Shown in pieces: positions 52,441-60,651 of a DNA stretch of 64,000 nucleotides. A program made the translations under genes and the position numbers. Position 1 is the first letter of the stretch, and each line of letters opens with the position of its first letter. The DNA is from Longimicrobium sp. Its GTDB lineage: Bacteria; Gemmatimonadota; Gemmatimonadetes; Longimicrobiales; Longimicrobiaceae. The stretch lies in the NCBI GenBank assembly GCA_036377595.1, contig DASUYB010000083.1:1-64000 (forward strand). Reading direction: 5' to 3'. The notes beneath the pieces were generated by a model. That model did not search any database. It was given only the letters and a program-made list of their open reading frames with translations, and had not been told where the DNA came from.

Positions 52441-52513
52441 AAAGCCTCACGCAGGGTTAGCAGAAAGCAGTGATTGAAGCTGCTTTAACCTGCTAACCCT
52501 GCGTGAGGCTTTT
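52441..52513 (+). repeat. CTCACGCAGGG inverted repeat, short variant
   Basis: AAAGCCTCACGCAGGGTTAG pairs with TAACCCTGCGTGAGGCTTTT, and an inner stem AAAGCAG/CTGCTTT lies in the loop. A-rich and T-rich flanks make it a plausible bidirectional terminator between rex and the TPR membrane gene. Confidence 0.82.
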
Positions 52514-52546
52514 CTTTGACTGGACTCGGCGCGGGATCGGAGTGCC

Positions 52547-53317
52547 TCAGCCCGCCACGGTCTCGCCCGCCAGCTCCTTGCGCGCGATCTCGATCCACGG
52601 CTTCTGCGCCTTGCGGTAGTGGCCGGGTGAGACGCGCGCGTGGCGGACGATGGCGTCGAACAGCGCGTGCGCCTCGGAGGTGCGGCCGAGCTGCTTCAGC
52701 ACCAGCGCGTACCGGCAGCGCGCCTCCTCGCCCACCACCGGGCGGGTGAGCAGCGCCTCGTACTCGCGCGCCGCCGCGTCCAGCTCGCCCGCGTCCTCGT
52801 AGATGCGCGCGCTCAGCAGCAGGTGGTCGGTGGTCGGCGCAGGCACGTTGGCGCGCAGCTGCTCGTACGTCTCGCGCGCCTCGTCCAGGCGCCCCACCGC
52901 GTGGTAGGCGGCCGCCAGCTCGTACAGCAGCGGCGGATCGTCGGCATACATCCCCACCAGCGACTGGCGGTACACGGCGATGGCGTCGTCGGCGCGGCCC
53001 ACGCGCAGGTAGCCGCGCGCCAGCTCCATCCGGTTCACGTGGCTGTTGCTGAGCGCCACCTGGTCTTCCAGCCGCTGGATCTCGGCCGCGGGGTTGATGC
53101 GCTCCTTCACCCTGCGCGCGGTGGAGCCAATCGTATCCCGCGCGCGCATCTCCGGCAGGTACTCCACGAACAGGTAGATCAGGCTGCCGACGAAGGGGAA
53201 GAAGACGATCAGGAAGAGCCACGCCGGCTTCCCGTTGCGGATGCAGTGCACCGCGAAGAACACCTGCACCGCCACGATCAGCAGGGAGGGCAGATAGAAG
53301 AGGGACGGGAAGAACAT
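52547..53317 (-). CDS. Membrane protein with PLDc_N-like anchor and TPR repeats
   Basis: The 256-residue product starts with two membrane helices (about 5-24 and 31-52; the segment AWLFLIVFFPFVGSLIYLF resembles the PLDc_N anchor domain). The rest is cytoplasmic and helical with TPR pairs, such as ELARGYLRVGRADDAIAVYRQSL and ARIYEDAGELDAAAREYEALL. A few phage-shock or assembly proteins share this layout. The role is unknown. The gene is flanked by an inverted repeat and an unremarkable spacer. Confidence 0.82.
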   Translation of the reverse strand: MFFPSLFYLPSLLIVAVQVFFAVHCIRNGKPAWLFLIVFFPFVGSLIYLFVEYLPEMRARDTIGSTARRVKERINPAAEIQRLEDQVALSNSHVNRMELARGYLRVGRADDAIAVYRQSLVGMYADDPPLLYELAAAYHAVGRLDEARETYEQLRANVPAPTTDHLLLSARIYEDAGELDAAAREYEALLTRPVVGEEARCRYALVLKQLGRTSEAHALFDAIVRHARVSPGHYRKAQKPWIEIARKELAGETVAG

Positions 53318-53466
53318 GGGTCGGCCCCGGCGGGCGTGGGACGTGGAGCGGAGACGTGGGGGATGCGAACAAGATCGGACCGAACGGAGCGCCGCGCAAC
53401 TGCGCCGGCGCCTTCGTCCTGTCCGTCGTGGGGATGGTGGGATGGAGATTGCCGCGGATCCGCCGC

Positions 53467-54096
53467 TCAGTAGCAGATGCCGGAGATTGCGCGGACGTGC
53501 GCGTTGCGCTCCAGCGCGTGCAGCATGAAATCGGCGACGTCCGCGCGCGACACCTTCGGGAACCAGCGCCCCTTCGCGGCGTCCGGTCCGGTACGGTACT
53601 TCGCCGTCAGGCGCCCGTCCGTCAGCCGCCCCGGGCGCACGATGGTCCAGTCCAGCTTCGAGTCGCGGACCTGTTCCTCCGCCGTTTCCTTGTCCGCGAA
53701 GATGTGCTTCAGCAGGGTCCGCAGCAGGATCCAGTTGTAGAGCGGCCCGAGCTGCCCCTTGCTGTCGCCGACGCCGAGCGACGAGACGAAGAGGAGCCGC
53801 CGCACCTTCCGCTCCTCCATCGCCGCCAGCAGGTTGCGCGTGCCGTCGGAGAGGACGGTGTTCGGCTTGGTGTTGTTCACCCCCAGGGCCGAGAGCGCCG
53901 CGTCCTGCCCCGCCACCGCTTCGGCGACGGCCGGCGCGTCCAGCACGTCGCCCTGCACCACCTCCAGGCGGTGGTGGATCACCTTCAGCTTGTCGGGGCT
54001 GCGCACAAACGCGCGCACGGTGTGGCCGTGGCCGAGCGCCTGTTTCACCAGCTCGCGCCCGGTGCCGCCGGTCGCGCCGAACACCACCACGTTCAT
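53467..54096 (-). CDS. NAD(P)-binding SDR-type protein (NmrA/BVR-B-like)
   Basis: The 209-residue product has the nucleotide-binding loop GATGGTGRELV near residue 7, VVQGDVLD near 47, FVSSLGVGD near 102 and WTIVRPGRL near 155, as in atypical short-chain reductases of the biliverdin reductase B / NmrA group. These often lack the catalytic Tyr and act as sensors or reductases of flavins. A GGAGG ribosome site precedes ATG 54096. The gene is divergent from the glycosylase gene. Confidence 0.88.
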   Translation of the reverse strand: MNVVVFGATGGTGRELVKQALGHGHTVRAFVRSPDKLKVIHHRLEVVQGDVLDAPAVAEAVAGQDAALSALGVNNTKPNTVLSDGTRNLLAAMEERKVRRLLFVSSLGVGDSKGQLGPLYNWILLRTLLKHIFADKETAEEQVRDSKLDWTIVRPGRLTDGRLTAKYRTGPDAAKGRWFPKVSRADVADFMLHALERNAHVRAISGICY

Positions 54097-54257
54097 CCCC
54101 CGCCTCCTCCCCTCCCGGTGATCGCTGGGCCGCGCACCTCCGCGAAGGATGTGCCGCGCGGACGAATCACGTCGTCCTCCGTTGACTCCGTTCCCTCCGT
54201 GTGATTCTATCAGACGATCGCAGTCTCTCACGCTCTCATCGGAGAAACCACCCCGCC

Positions 54258-55142
54258 ATGCCCGAGCTGCCGGACGTCGCCGTCTACATCGAAGCGCTGG
54301 AGAAGCGGATCGCCGGTGAGACGCTGCTCGGCATCCGGCTGGCAAGCCCGTTCGTGCTGCGCACCGTGGAGCCGAGGCCGGCGGAGATGACCGGGCGGCG
54401 CGTCGTCGCTCTCCACCGCGTGGGGAAGCGGATCGCCATCGAGCTCGAGGGCGAGCGCTTCATCGTCATTCACCTGATGGTCACGGGTCGGTTCCGCTGG
54501 CTGGCGAAGGGCGCCAAAGTGCCCGGGAAGATCGGCCTCGCCGCGTTCGATTTCACGAATGGCGCGCTCGCGCTCACCGAGGCGGGGTCGAAGCGCCGCG
54601 CCTCCATCCACCTGCTCGCCGGGGCCGAAGCGCTGCGCGCGATGGATCCTGGCGGAATCGACGTGATGGCGGCGTCGACGGAGGAGTTCGCGGCCGCGCT
54701 GCGGAGCGGGCGGCACACGCTCAAGCGCTCGCTCACCGACCCGCACGTGTTCAGCGGGATCGGCAACGCGTACTCGGACGAGATCCTGCACCGCGCGCGG
54801 CTTTCGCCCGTGCAGCTGACCACGAACCTGTCGGACGACGAGGCGGCGCGCCTCCATGCCGCGGTTCGCGACACGCTGGCGGAGTGGACCGAGCGCCTGC
54901 GTCGCGAGACCGGCGACGGGTTCCCGGAGAAGGTGACGGCGTTCCACCCGGCGATGGCCGTGCACGGGAAGTACGGCCGGCCGTGCCCCGTCTGCGGCGC
55001 GCCGGTGCAGCGCATCCGCTACGCCGAGAACGAGACCAACTACTGCGCCCGCTGCCAGACCGGCGGCCGCCTCCTGGCCGACCGCTCGCTCTCGCGCCTG
55101 CTCAAGGGCGACTGGCCCCGCAGCATCGACGAGTTGGAGTGA
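54258..55142 (+). CDS. Formamidopyrimidine-DNA glycosylase family protein
   Basis: This base-excision-repair enzyme removes oxidised bases. The 294-residue product begins PELPDV, so Pro2 and Glu3 can form the active site after Met removal. It has HLMVTGRFR, the helix-two-turn-helix region with [12 protein letters not shown], and a C4 zinc finger ([24 protein letters not shown]) near residue 250. Fpg and endonuclease VIII share this fold; the NxYxDE-like [10 protein letters not shown] favours Fpg. ATG 54258 is the clear start. Confidence 0.9.
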   Translation: MPELPDVAVYIEALEKRIAGETLLGIRLASPFVLRTVEPRPAEMTGRRVVALHRVGKRIAIELEGERFIVIHLMVTGRFRWLAKGAKVPGKIGLAAFDFTNGALALTEAGSKRRASIHLLAGAEALRAMDPGGIDVMAASTEEFAAALRSGRHTLKRSLTDPHVFSGIGNAYSDEILHRARLSPVQLTTNLSDDEAARLHAAVRDTLAEWTERLRRETGDGFPEKVTAFHPAMAVHGKYGRPCPVCGAPVQRIRYAENETNYCARCQTGGRLLADRSLSRLLKGDWPRSIDELE

Positions 55143-55195
55143 GCGGTTCCCGCCGCTCGGATCGAGGGGGACGGGCTTCGGAAACCATTCATATT

Positions 55196-55248
55196 GTCCT
55201 GACTGTGTAATAGTGCAGGCGCCGCTTGCACTATTGCACAATCAGGAC
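55196..55248 (+). repeat. TGTGCAATAGTGCA palindromic repeat, copy 1
   Basis: GTCCTGACTGTGTAATAGTG and CACTATTGCACAATCAGGAC flank a CAGGCGCCGCTTG turn. The minus-strand DUF1016 gene ends inside it. Related units lie at 55974-56013 and 56451-56493. Confidence 0.75.
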
Positions 55249-56297
55249 GACGCGTCGTGGGCGCTGGCCGGCCGCATCACGGATTCGACCTCGGCGGCGA
55301 GCTCGGCCGCGGTCGGCAGGACGCCGCGGAACGGTGCGGGGAGCGGGCCTTGCAGCCGGTACGTCGCCACGCCGATCGGGCGCGTGATGTCGCGAAGCGA
55401 GTACTCCACCACCACGTCGTTGCGGTCGGTGCAGAGGATGATGCCGATGCTCGGCTGGTCGGCAGCTCCACGCAGCTGATCGTCGAGCGCGGCCAGGTAG
55501 AAGTTCATCTTGCCGACGCTCTCCGGAACGAAGCGTCCGACCTTGAGCTCGATGGCCACGTAGCAGTGCAGCCGGATGTGGTAGAACAGGAGGTCCAGGA
55601 AGAACTCCTGTCCGCCCACCTCCAGCCGGTGCTGCCGGCCCACGAACGCGAAGCCCACCCCCAGCTCCAGCAGGAAGTTGAGGATGCGTTCGGTGAGCGC
55701 CCGCTCGATCTCCTGCTCGCGCACCTCTCCCTCGAGCGTGAGGAACTCGAACGAGTAGGGGCTCTTCAGCAGCGCGGAGGCGAGGTCCGAGTCCGGCGGG
55801 GGCAGCGTACGGTCGAAGTTGTGGATCGCGCGCCCCTGCCGATGCACCAGGCCGCTGCCGACCTGGTGCAGCAGCACGTTCCGCGACCAGCCGTTCTGGA
55901 TGCACTGGCGTGCGTACCAGAGCCGCTCGGCGGGTGACGGGACCTTCTCCAGAAGGGTCACGTTGTGGTACCAGGACAATTGTGCAAGCACCTCCTGCAC
56001 AATTACACAGTCCGGCCACTCTTCCGCGAACCTCTTCATGTACTTGAGGTTGCGCGGCGAGAATCCCTGCTGGCCGGGGAACGCGGCGCGCAGGTCGGCG
56101 GCCAGGCGATCGATCACCCTCGTGCCCCACCCCTCACGATCCTGGCGCTCCACCAGGTCGCGGCCGATCTCCCAGTACAGCAGCACTAGCTCGCGGTTTA
56201 CGGACACCGCCGCGCGCAACTGCGCCGAGCGGATGCGCTCCTTCAGCGCGTGCAGGAACTCGTGGTAGACGTCGGGCACGGGAACGAGCGTGGCCAT
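55242..56297 (-). CDS. DUF1016 / PDDEXK nuclease-domain protein (YhcG-like)
   Basis: The 351-residue product has the two DUF1016 parts: an N-terminal helical domain (to about 160, with LLYWEIGRDLVERQ and LKYMKRFAEEWP) and a C-terminal PD-(D/E)XK nuclease-like domain (FVGRQHRLEVGGQEFFLDLLFYHIRLHCYVAIELKVG, where Asp and ExK lie on the core strands). Members have been linked to DNA processing and defence, without a firm function. ATG 56297 fits the family start; an earlier GTG/TTG is possible. A palindrome-like segment lies inside its coding region and copies flank it on both sides. Confidence 0.9.
   Translation of the reverse strand: MATLVPVPDVYHEFLHALKERIRSAQLRAAVSVNRELVLLYWEIGRDLVERQDREGWGTRVIDRLAADLRAAFPGQQGFSPRNLKYMKRFAEEWPDCVIVQEVLAQLSWYHNVTLLEKVPSPAERLWYARQCIQNGWSRNVLLHQVGSGLVHRQGRAIHNFDRTLPPPDSDLASALLKSPYSFEFLTLEGEVREQEIERALTERILNFLLELGVGFAFVGRQHRLEVGGQEFFLDLLFYHIRLHCYVAIELKVGRFVPESVGKMNFYLAALDDQLRGAADQPSIGIILCTDRNDVVVEYSLRDITRPIGVATYRLQGPLPAPFRGVLPTAAELAAEVESVMRPASAHDASS
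55974..56013 (-). repeat. TGTGCAATAGTGCA-like palindrome within DUF1016 coding sequence
   Basis: On the plus strand, GGACAATTGTGCAAGCACCT and CTGCACAATTACACAGTCC pair imperfectly. It encodes the VIVQEVLAQLS stretch of the DUF1016 protein and closely resembles the flanking intergenic copies. Confidence 0.6.
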
Positions 56298-56408
56298 GGA
56301 CGCATCCGAGTTGAACGTGTGGAGCAATTCTTTAGGGACCTAAGATGCTATCTCATGTGCTGCTTAGTGTCAAGTTCTCCGTTTTGGACGGCTCGTGAAG
56401 CAGCAACG

Positions 56409-56433
56409 CCTCCGGTCCGCCGGGGACCGGAGG
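56409..56433 (-). terminator. Hairpin downstream of the saccharopine-dehydrogenase-like gene
   Basis: CCTCCGGTCC (56409-56418) pairs with GGACCGGAGG (56424-56433). It lies 76 bases beyond the stop of the minus-strand gene. No strong T-run is visible. Confidence 0.55.
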
Positions 56434-56450
56434 CGATCTGTCGTGCTGAA

Positions 56451-56493
56451 TGTGCAATTGTGCAAGCGCCGCTTGCACTAAGCTACACCCCTG
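56451..56493 (-). repeat. TGTGCAATTGTGCA palindromic repeat, copy 3
   Basis: TGTGCAATTGTGCAAGCGCC and GCTTGCACTAAGCTACAC form an imperfect hairpin. It resembles the reverse complement of the copy at 55196. Confidence 0.6.
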
Positions 56494-56508
56494 ACGCTTT
56501 AGTCGCGA

Positions 56509-57678
56509 CTAGCTGTTTGTCGCGGCGGCGCCGGTGAGGCGGGTTTCGCGGATGTCGATGCCGCGCTGGCGCAGCGCCTCGATGTACGGCTCGGGCGGGA
56601 CGCCCTCGTCCGGCGTCCACACGCCGGGCTCCACGTCGCCCGCGGCCTGCAGCGCGCCGGTGATCGCGAGCGAGTAGCCGGTGGTGCGCATCATGGCCGT
56701 GATCCCCGTCTCGGGATCGAAGCGGTCGAGCAGGTCCCAGCGCAGGAGCAGGTCGTCGCCGTCCTTCTCGCCCTCCACCTCCACGCGGAGCGCGACCAGG
56801 TCCGGGCTGCGGCGGGGGTCCTTCGTCAGCTTCTTCCCGGCGACGGCGATGAACAGGTCGCGCGGGACCACGCGCTGGCCCTTGACGTCGACCGGGTCGA
56901 GGCCGAGCAGCCCGAGCTCGCGGACGGCCTCCATGATCTTCGCGTGGCCAGGGTAGCGCAGCGTCTTGTACTCCATCGTGGGCACGTCGCCCTCGTAGCG
57001 CTGTGCCATCGTCGACAGCCCGCCCGCGGTGTGGAACGCCTCGAGCATGCCCACGCCGGGGAAGTCGATCTCCTCGATCTCCGAGAGGGCCGTGACCTGC
57101 ATGGGCTGGCCGTCGCGCAGGACCCAGGAGAGCGTAGTGTAGTAGTCGAGCACGCCTTCCATGCTGTACACGATCTGGTAGTTCAGCGGCGGCTCGGGGC
57201 TCTGCGGCAGCCCGCCTACCTTGATGCGCACGGCGCGCACCGTGTCCATCCGCCCGATCCCGTACTGCGCCAGGATGTTCACCATCCCCGGCGCCAGGCC
57301 GCTGTCGGGCACCGCGCTCACGCCGCGCTCGCGGGCGCGCTCGTGCTGCCCCTTCTGCTGCAGCACGATCTCGGTGTTGCCGCCCAGGTCGCTGTAGTGC
57401 GCTCCGCAGTCGATCGCGGCGACCAGCATCCCCAGGTTGAAGTGGTAGGGGAAGGCGTTCATCACTGCGGCGGCGCCCTCCATCACGTCGCGCACGGCGC
57501 CGCGGTCGTTGGCGTCCAGCCGCACGGCGGTCAGCCGGCTGCCCAGGTACGGCTTCAGGAACTCGGGAAGCGCGTCCACCCGCTGGTCGGCGATCACCAC
57601 GTCGTGGTCGGTGTGCCTGAGCAGGTCGTACGCGCACGCGCTCCCCTGCTGACCCGCTCCGAGCACCAGCATCCGCAT
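56509..57678 (-). CDS. Saccharopine-dehydrogenase-like oxidoreductase
   Basis: The 389-residue product has an N-terminal Rossmann domain with LGAGQQGSACAYDLL near residue 5 and a saccharopine dehydrogenase C-terminal domain (ALSEIEEIDFPGVGMLEAFHTAGG). Family members reduce or cleave saccharopine, or act as lysine 6-dehydrogenases; the conserved pattern VPDSGLAPGMVNIL fits the latter type. No lysine genes are adjacent. AAGGAG lies eight bases before ATG 57678. A repeat-rich spacer follows upstream. Confidence 0.88.
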   Translation of the reverse strand: MRMLVLGAGQQGSACAYDLLRHTDHDVVIADQRVDALPEFLKPYLGSRLTAVRLDANDRGAVRDVMEGAAAVMNAFPYHFNLGMLVAAIDCGAHYSDLGGNTEIVLQQKGQHERARERGVSAVPDSGLAPGMVNILAQYGIGRMDTVRAVRIKVGGLPQSPEPPLNYQIVYSMEGVLDYYTTLSWVLRDGQPMQVTALSEIEEIDFPGVGMLEAFHTAGGLSTMAQRYEGDVPTMEYKTLRYPGHAKIMEAVRELGLLGLDPVDVKGQRVVPRDLFIAVAGKKLTKDPRRSPDLVALRVEVEGEKDGDDLLLRWDLLDRFDPETGITAMMRTTGYSLAITGALQAAGDVEPGVWTPDEGVPPEPYIEALRQRGIDIRETRLTGAAATNS

Positions 57679-57950
57679 GATGCAGCTCCTTGATTGGCAA
57701 AAAGATCGAAGGTCCCGGACGCGGGGCGGCGCCGGGACTTGGGCACGCAGGCGCGGCACCCGGCCGCGCGCGAGAGGCGCGGATTATAGCGGACGCGGCA
57801 GGCCGACGCAAAGCGGGCGCCACCCTCCCGCGCAGGAACACGGCTTCGCGGGAGATGGTAGATCGGCGCGGGGATCAGCGAGCCTGCGACGGGGAGAGGT
57901 GGATGATGCGGAGATGGAGATGCGCCCGTATCACCCCCTGAACAGACGAA
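57679..57950 (-). other. Spacer upstream of the saccharopine-dehydrogenase-like gene
   Basis: No gene is supported between 57679 and 58034. The stretch is GC-rich and should contain the promoter of the minus-strand oxidoreductase gene. I see no convincing boxes. It ends in the inverted repeat at 57951. Confidence 0.4.
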
Positions 57951-58020
57951 TCTCACGCGGAGCCGCGGAGCCGCGGAGGAACGTCTGCACTCCTCCGCGG
58001 CTCCGCGTCTCCGCGTGAGA
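57951..58020 (+). repeat. CTCACGCGGAG inverted repeat, variant copy 2
   Basis: TCTCACGCGGAGCCGCGGAG pairs with CGCGGCTCCGCGTCTCCGCG and a terminal TGAGA. It lies 14 bases beyond the stop of the HAD gene, so it could terminate it. Confidence 0.82.
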
Positions 58021-58034
58021 AAGCTTTGAGCGCC

Positions 58035-58703
58035 TTACTCGCCGGGGGAGACGAGGTCGAGCACGTCTTCCTGGCGATGCAGCAGCACGTCGGGCCGCTC
58101 GGCCAGCAGCGCCTCGCGCGGGAAGGGGCCCCAGAGGGCGGCGGCCGTGCGGGTTCCCGCGGCGCGGCCGGACGCCATGTCGTGCGGGCTGTCGCCAACG
58201 AACAGCGCCTCGTCCGCGGACACGCCCAGGCGCTCGAGCGCGACGAGGACGGGGTCCGGGTGCGGCTTGGGGTTGCCGACGTCCTCGGGGGTGATGATGA
58301 CGTCGAAGTGGTCGGTGATGCCGCAGAGCCCCATCCCCCGCAGCGTGCTGCGGCGATGCTTGCTGGTGACGATGGCAAGGGCGACGCCGCGCCGCGCCAG
58401 CTCCGCCACCGTCTCTGCCGCGCCGGGGAAGGGGCGCAGCAGCTCGTCGTGGATCTGGTCCTGGAACGCGCGGTAGGTGTGGAGCATCGCCTCGGCCTCG
58501 CCGTCGTGGCGGGCGAAGCGGGCGATCTGCGTCTCCAGCGGCGTTCCGAAGCCGGCCAGCCACTCCTCGTCGGGCGGGCACTGGCCGAGGTGCGTGGACA
58601 TCGTGTGGCGGTAGCAGCGCATGATCAGGTCGGTGCTGTCCGCCAGCGTCCCGTCGAAGTCGTAGAGCACGGCGCGCACGCCGTTCTTCGTCGCAATCAC
58701 CAT
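58035..58703 (-). CDS. HAD-family phosphatase (phosphoglycolate phosphatase-like)
   Basis: The 222-residue product has the HAD motifs: DFDGTLADS near residue 14 with the nucleophile Asp, a TSKH motif II near 110, GNPKPHPDPVL motif III near 135-145 and GDSPHDMASGRAAG motif IV near 167. The cap domain is helical. Substrates of such enzymes include phosphoglycolate and pyrophosphate, and cannot be set from sequence. ATG 58703 was preferred over the longer frame because the family starts near the first Asp motif. Confidence 0.88.
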   Translation of the reverse strand: MVIATKNGVRAVLYDFDGTLADSTDLIMRCYRHTMSTHLGQCPPDEEWLAGFGTPLETQIARFARHDGEAEAMLHTYRAFQDQIHDELLRPFPGAAETVAELARRGVALAIVTSKHRRSTLRGMGLCGITDHFDVIITPEDVGNPKPHPDPVLVALERLGVSADEALFVGDSPHDMASGRAAGTRTAAALWGPFPREALLAERPDVLLHRQEDVLDLVSPGE

Positions 58704-58785
58704 CGATCCCCATCTGAAAACGATGAAGCGCCCGCGCGGCAGCTCGCCGTCGGCGCTTCGCATCTCCCAACAATACGCCGGAGAT

Positions 58786-59412
58786 CTACGAGCCGTTCCC
58801 GTCCCTTGTCCCCTGCTGTTCTCCGCTGTGCCAGCGGCGGCCGACGGCGTGCTCGATCTCCAGGTGGTCCAGCACGCGCGCCACCACGAAGTCGACCAGG
58901 TCGTCGATGCTGCGCGGGCGGTGGTAGAAGCCGGGCGCGGCGGGCATCACGGTGGCGCCGGCACGCGTCAGCCGCGTCATGTTCTCCAGGTGCACCAGCG
59001 AGAGCGGCGTCTCGCGGGGGACGAGGATGAGCGGGCGGCGCTCCTTCAACGCCACGTCCGCGGCGCGCTCGACCAGGTTGCGCGAGGTGCCGGCGGCGAT
59101 GGAGGCAAGGGTGCCCATGCTGCACGGGCAGATCACCATCCCGCGCGACGGCGCGGAGCCGGAGGCCGGCGTGGCACCGCGGTCCAGCGCGTCGTACAAC
59201 TCCACGCGGCTCCAGTCGCCCGTGGCGGCGCGCAGCGCGTCGAGTCCGTCGATCCCCGTCTCTTCGGCCAGCAGCCGCCAGCCGTAGCTGGAGACGATCA
59301 GCCGCAGCGGCGTGCCCGTCTCGTTGAACGCGCGCAGCAGCCGCACCGCGTACGGCGCGCCCGACGCCCCCGTGATCCCGAAGGTGACCGGCGCGCCGGG
59401 CGTGCTCCTCAC
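58786..59412 (-). CDS. ubiX: UbiX-type flavin prenyltransferase
   Basis: UbiX prenylates FMN to make the cofactor of UbiD decarboxylases. The 208-residue product has GITGASGAPYAVRLL near residue 13, a central ICPCSMGTLASIAAG near 107 and LVPRETPLSLVHLENM near 140, all family signatures. GTG 59412 overlaps the ubiA-type stop (GTGA at 59409-59412). The C-terminal tail (GEQQGTRDGNGS) is Gly-Arg-rich and encoded by a sequence resembling a dispersed CCCTGTCCCC repeat. It should serve the UbiD-type gene two places upstream. Confidence 0.93.
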   Translation of the reverse strand: MRSTPGAPVTFGITGASGAPYAVRLLRAFNETGTPLRLIVSSYGWRLLAEETGIDGLDALRAATGDWSRVELYDALDRGATPASGSAPSRGMVICPCSMGTLASIAAGTSRNLVERAADVALKERRPLILVPRETPLSLVHLENMTRLTRAGATVMPAAPGFYHRPRSIDDLVDFVVARVLDHLEIEHAVGRRWHSGEQQGTRDGNGS

Positions 59413-60326
59413 CGGAACACCCTCTCCGCCAGGACGATCAGGAAGAACACCACCGAGATAGCGCCGTTCACGTTGAAGAACGCCGCGTCGATGCGCGAGA
59501 AGTCGTCCTTGCGCACCAGGCTCTGCTCGTAGGCGAGCATCACCGCGATCACTGCCACGCCGAAGAAGTAGAGCAGCCCCAGGTCCGCGTCCAGAAACCC
59601 CAGCGCGGCGAAGCAGGCGGCGCTGAGGAGATGGAGGACGCGCGACACCGCCAGCGCGCCGCCCGCGCCCAGCGCGGCGGGGACGGAGTGCAGCCCCTCG
59701 CGGCGGTCGAACTCGATGTCCTGCAGCGAGTAGAGGATGTCGAACCCCGCCACCCAGCAGAGCACCGCCCCCGCCAGCGCGAGCAGCATCGCCGGCGGCT
59801 GGCTCCAGCGCCCGGCGACAGCCAGGTACGCGCCCACGGGGGCGATGGCCAGCGCGAACCCGAGCACCAGGTGCGCCCAGCGGGTGAAGCGCTTGGTGTA
59901 CGAGTAGAAGAACACCCACCCCAGCGCGAACGGCGAGAGGATCAGGCAGATGCGGTTCAGCAGCGCCGCGCAGAGGATGAACACCACGCTGGCGATGACT
60001 ACGGAGATGGTGGCCTGCGACACGGTGAGCTTCCCCGCGGGGATCTCGCGCATTTGCGTCCGCGGGTTCCGCGCGTCGATCGCGCGGTCGGCGATGCGGT
60101 TGAAGCCCATGGCCGCGAAGCGCGCGGCGGTGAACGCCGTCAGGATCAGCAGCACGTCCACGACGGTGATCGCCGCGTGGTAGCTGGCCAGCGTGGCGCC
60201 CACCAGCGCGAACGGCATGGCGAACAGCGTGTGCGGCAGCTTGACCAGGTTGCTGTAGTCCACCAGCCGCCCGGTGCCGCGGATGTGCTGGCCTTCCAGC
60301 CGCTCCAGCTTTGCGTCGCTCGACAT
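59409..60326 (-). CDS. UbiA-family prenyltransferase (MqnP-like)
   Basis: The 305-residue product is a multi-spanning aromatic prenyltransferase. The two Asp-rich motifs are NRIADRAIDARNPRT (near 80) and SLQDIEFDRREGLHS (near 200), expected to bind prenyl diphosphate through magnesium. It joins a polyprenyl chain to an aromatic acid. Next to ubiX- and ubiD-type genes and a menG/ubiE gene, and in a group that makes menaquinone, a futalosine-pathway prenyltransferase (MqnP) is the likely identity; ubiquinone synthesis is less likely. ATG 60326 follows GAGGTGG. Confidence 0.9.
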   Translation of the reverse strand: MSSDAKLERLEGQHIRGTGRLVDYSNLVKLPHTLFAMPFALVGATLASYHAAITVVDVLLILTAFTAARFAAMGFNRIADRAIDARNPRTQMREIPAGKLTVSQATISVVIASVVFILCAALLNRICLILSPFALGWVFFYSYTKRFTRWAHLVLGFALAIAPVGAYLAVAGRWSQPPAMLLALAGAVLCWVAGFDILYSLQDIEFDRREGLHSVPAALGAGGALAVSRVLHLLSAACFAALGFLDADLGLLYFFGVAVIAVMLAYEQSLVRKDDFSRIDAAFFNVNGAISVVFFLIVLAERVFR

Positions 60327-60333
60327 CTCCACC

Positions 60334-60651
60334 TCAGTTCACCGGCACCGCACCTGGTGCCTGGATGTGCCTGCATCCGCCGTAAACTTTCACGTCGATC
60401 GCACCGCGTGAAGTCGTGCAGCGAAAGCTGATCTGCTCGTACTTGCCATCGACCTTCTTCAGCACGCGGACGCGGAGTGGTCGCGGTTTCCGCGGGCGAT
60501 CGGGATCGAGTCCCCACCGCGCCGCGGAGAACGCACACACTCCGGCGAATACCTGCTCCGACGTCGTTCCAGGCGGCGGGAACAGGCGGACGCCGTCGCG
60601 CTCCCACGTGCGCCAGTCGGTCGGGTCCGGAGCCGGCTTGTCGTTCATCAT
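60334..60651 (-). CDS. Small hypothetical protein between ubiA and ubiD genes
   Basis: The 105-residue product has no recognised domain. It contains a WRTWERDGVRLFPPPG stretch, two cysteines (GVCAFSAARW, FRCTT) and a basic strand region RVLKKVDGKYEQISFRC. Its ATG 60651 shares one base with the ubiD-type stop (TGATG), and its stop is seven bases before the ubiA-type start, so it is an integral part of the quinone operon. It may be an accessory protein specific to this lineage. Confidence 0.72.
   Translation of the reverse strand: MMNDKPAPDPTDWRTWERDGVRLFPPPGTTSEQVFAGVCAFSAARWGLDPDRPRKPRPLRVRVLKKVDGKYEQISFRCTTSRGAIDVKVYGGCRHIQAPGAVPVN

Noticed and set aside
12574-52513. Possible CRISPR array from the repeated CTCACGCAGAG units
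   Set aside because: The units are inverted repeats kilobases apart with no regular spacers and no cas genes.
57679-57950. Short frames in the spacer upstream of the saccharopine-dehydrogenase-like gene
   Set aside because: They are Arg/Ala-rich, lack start signals and overlap on both strands.
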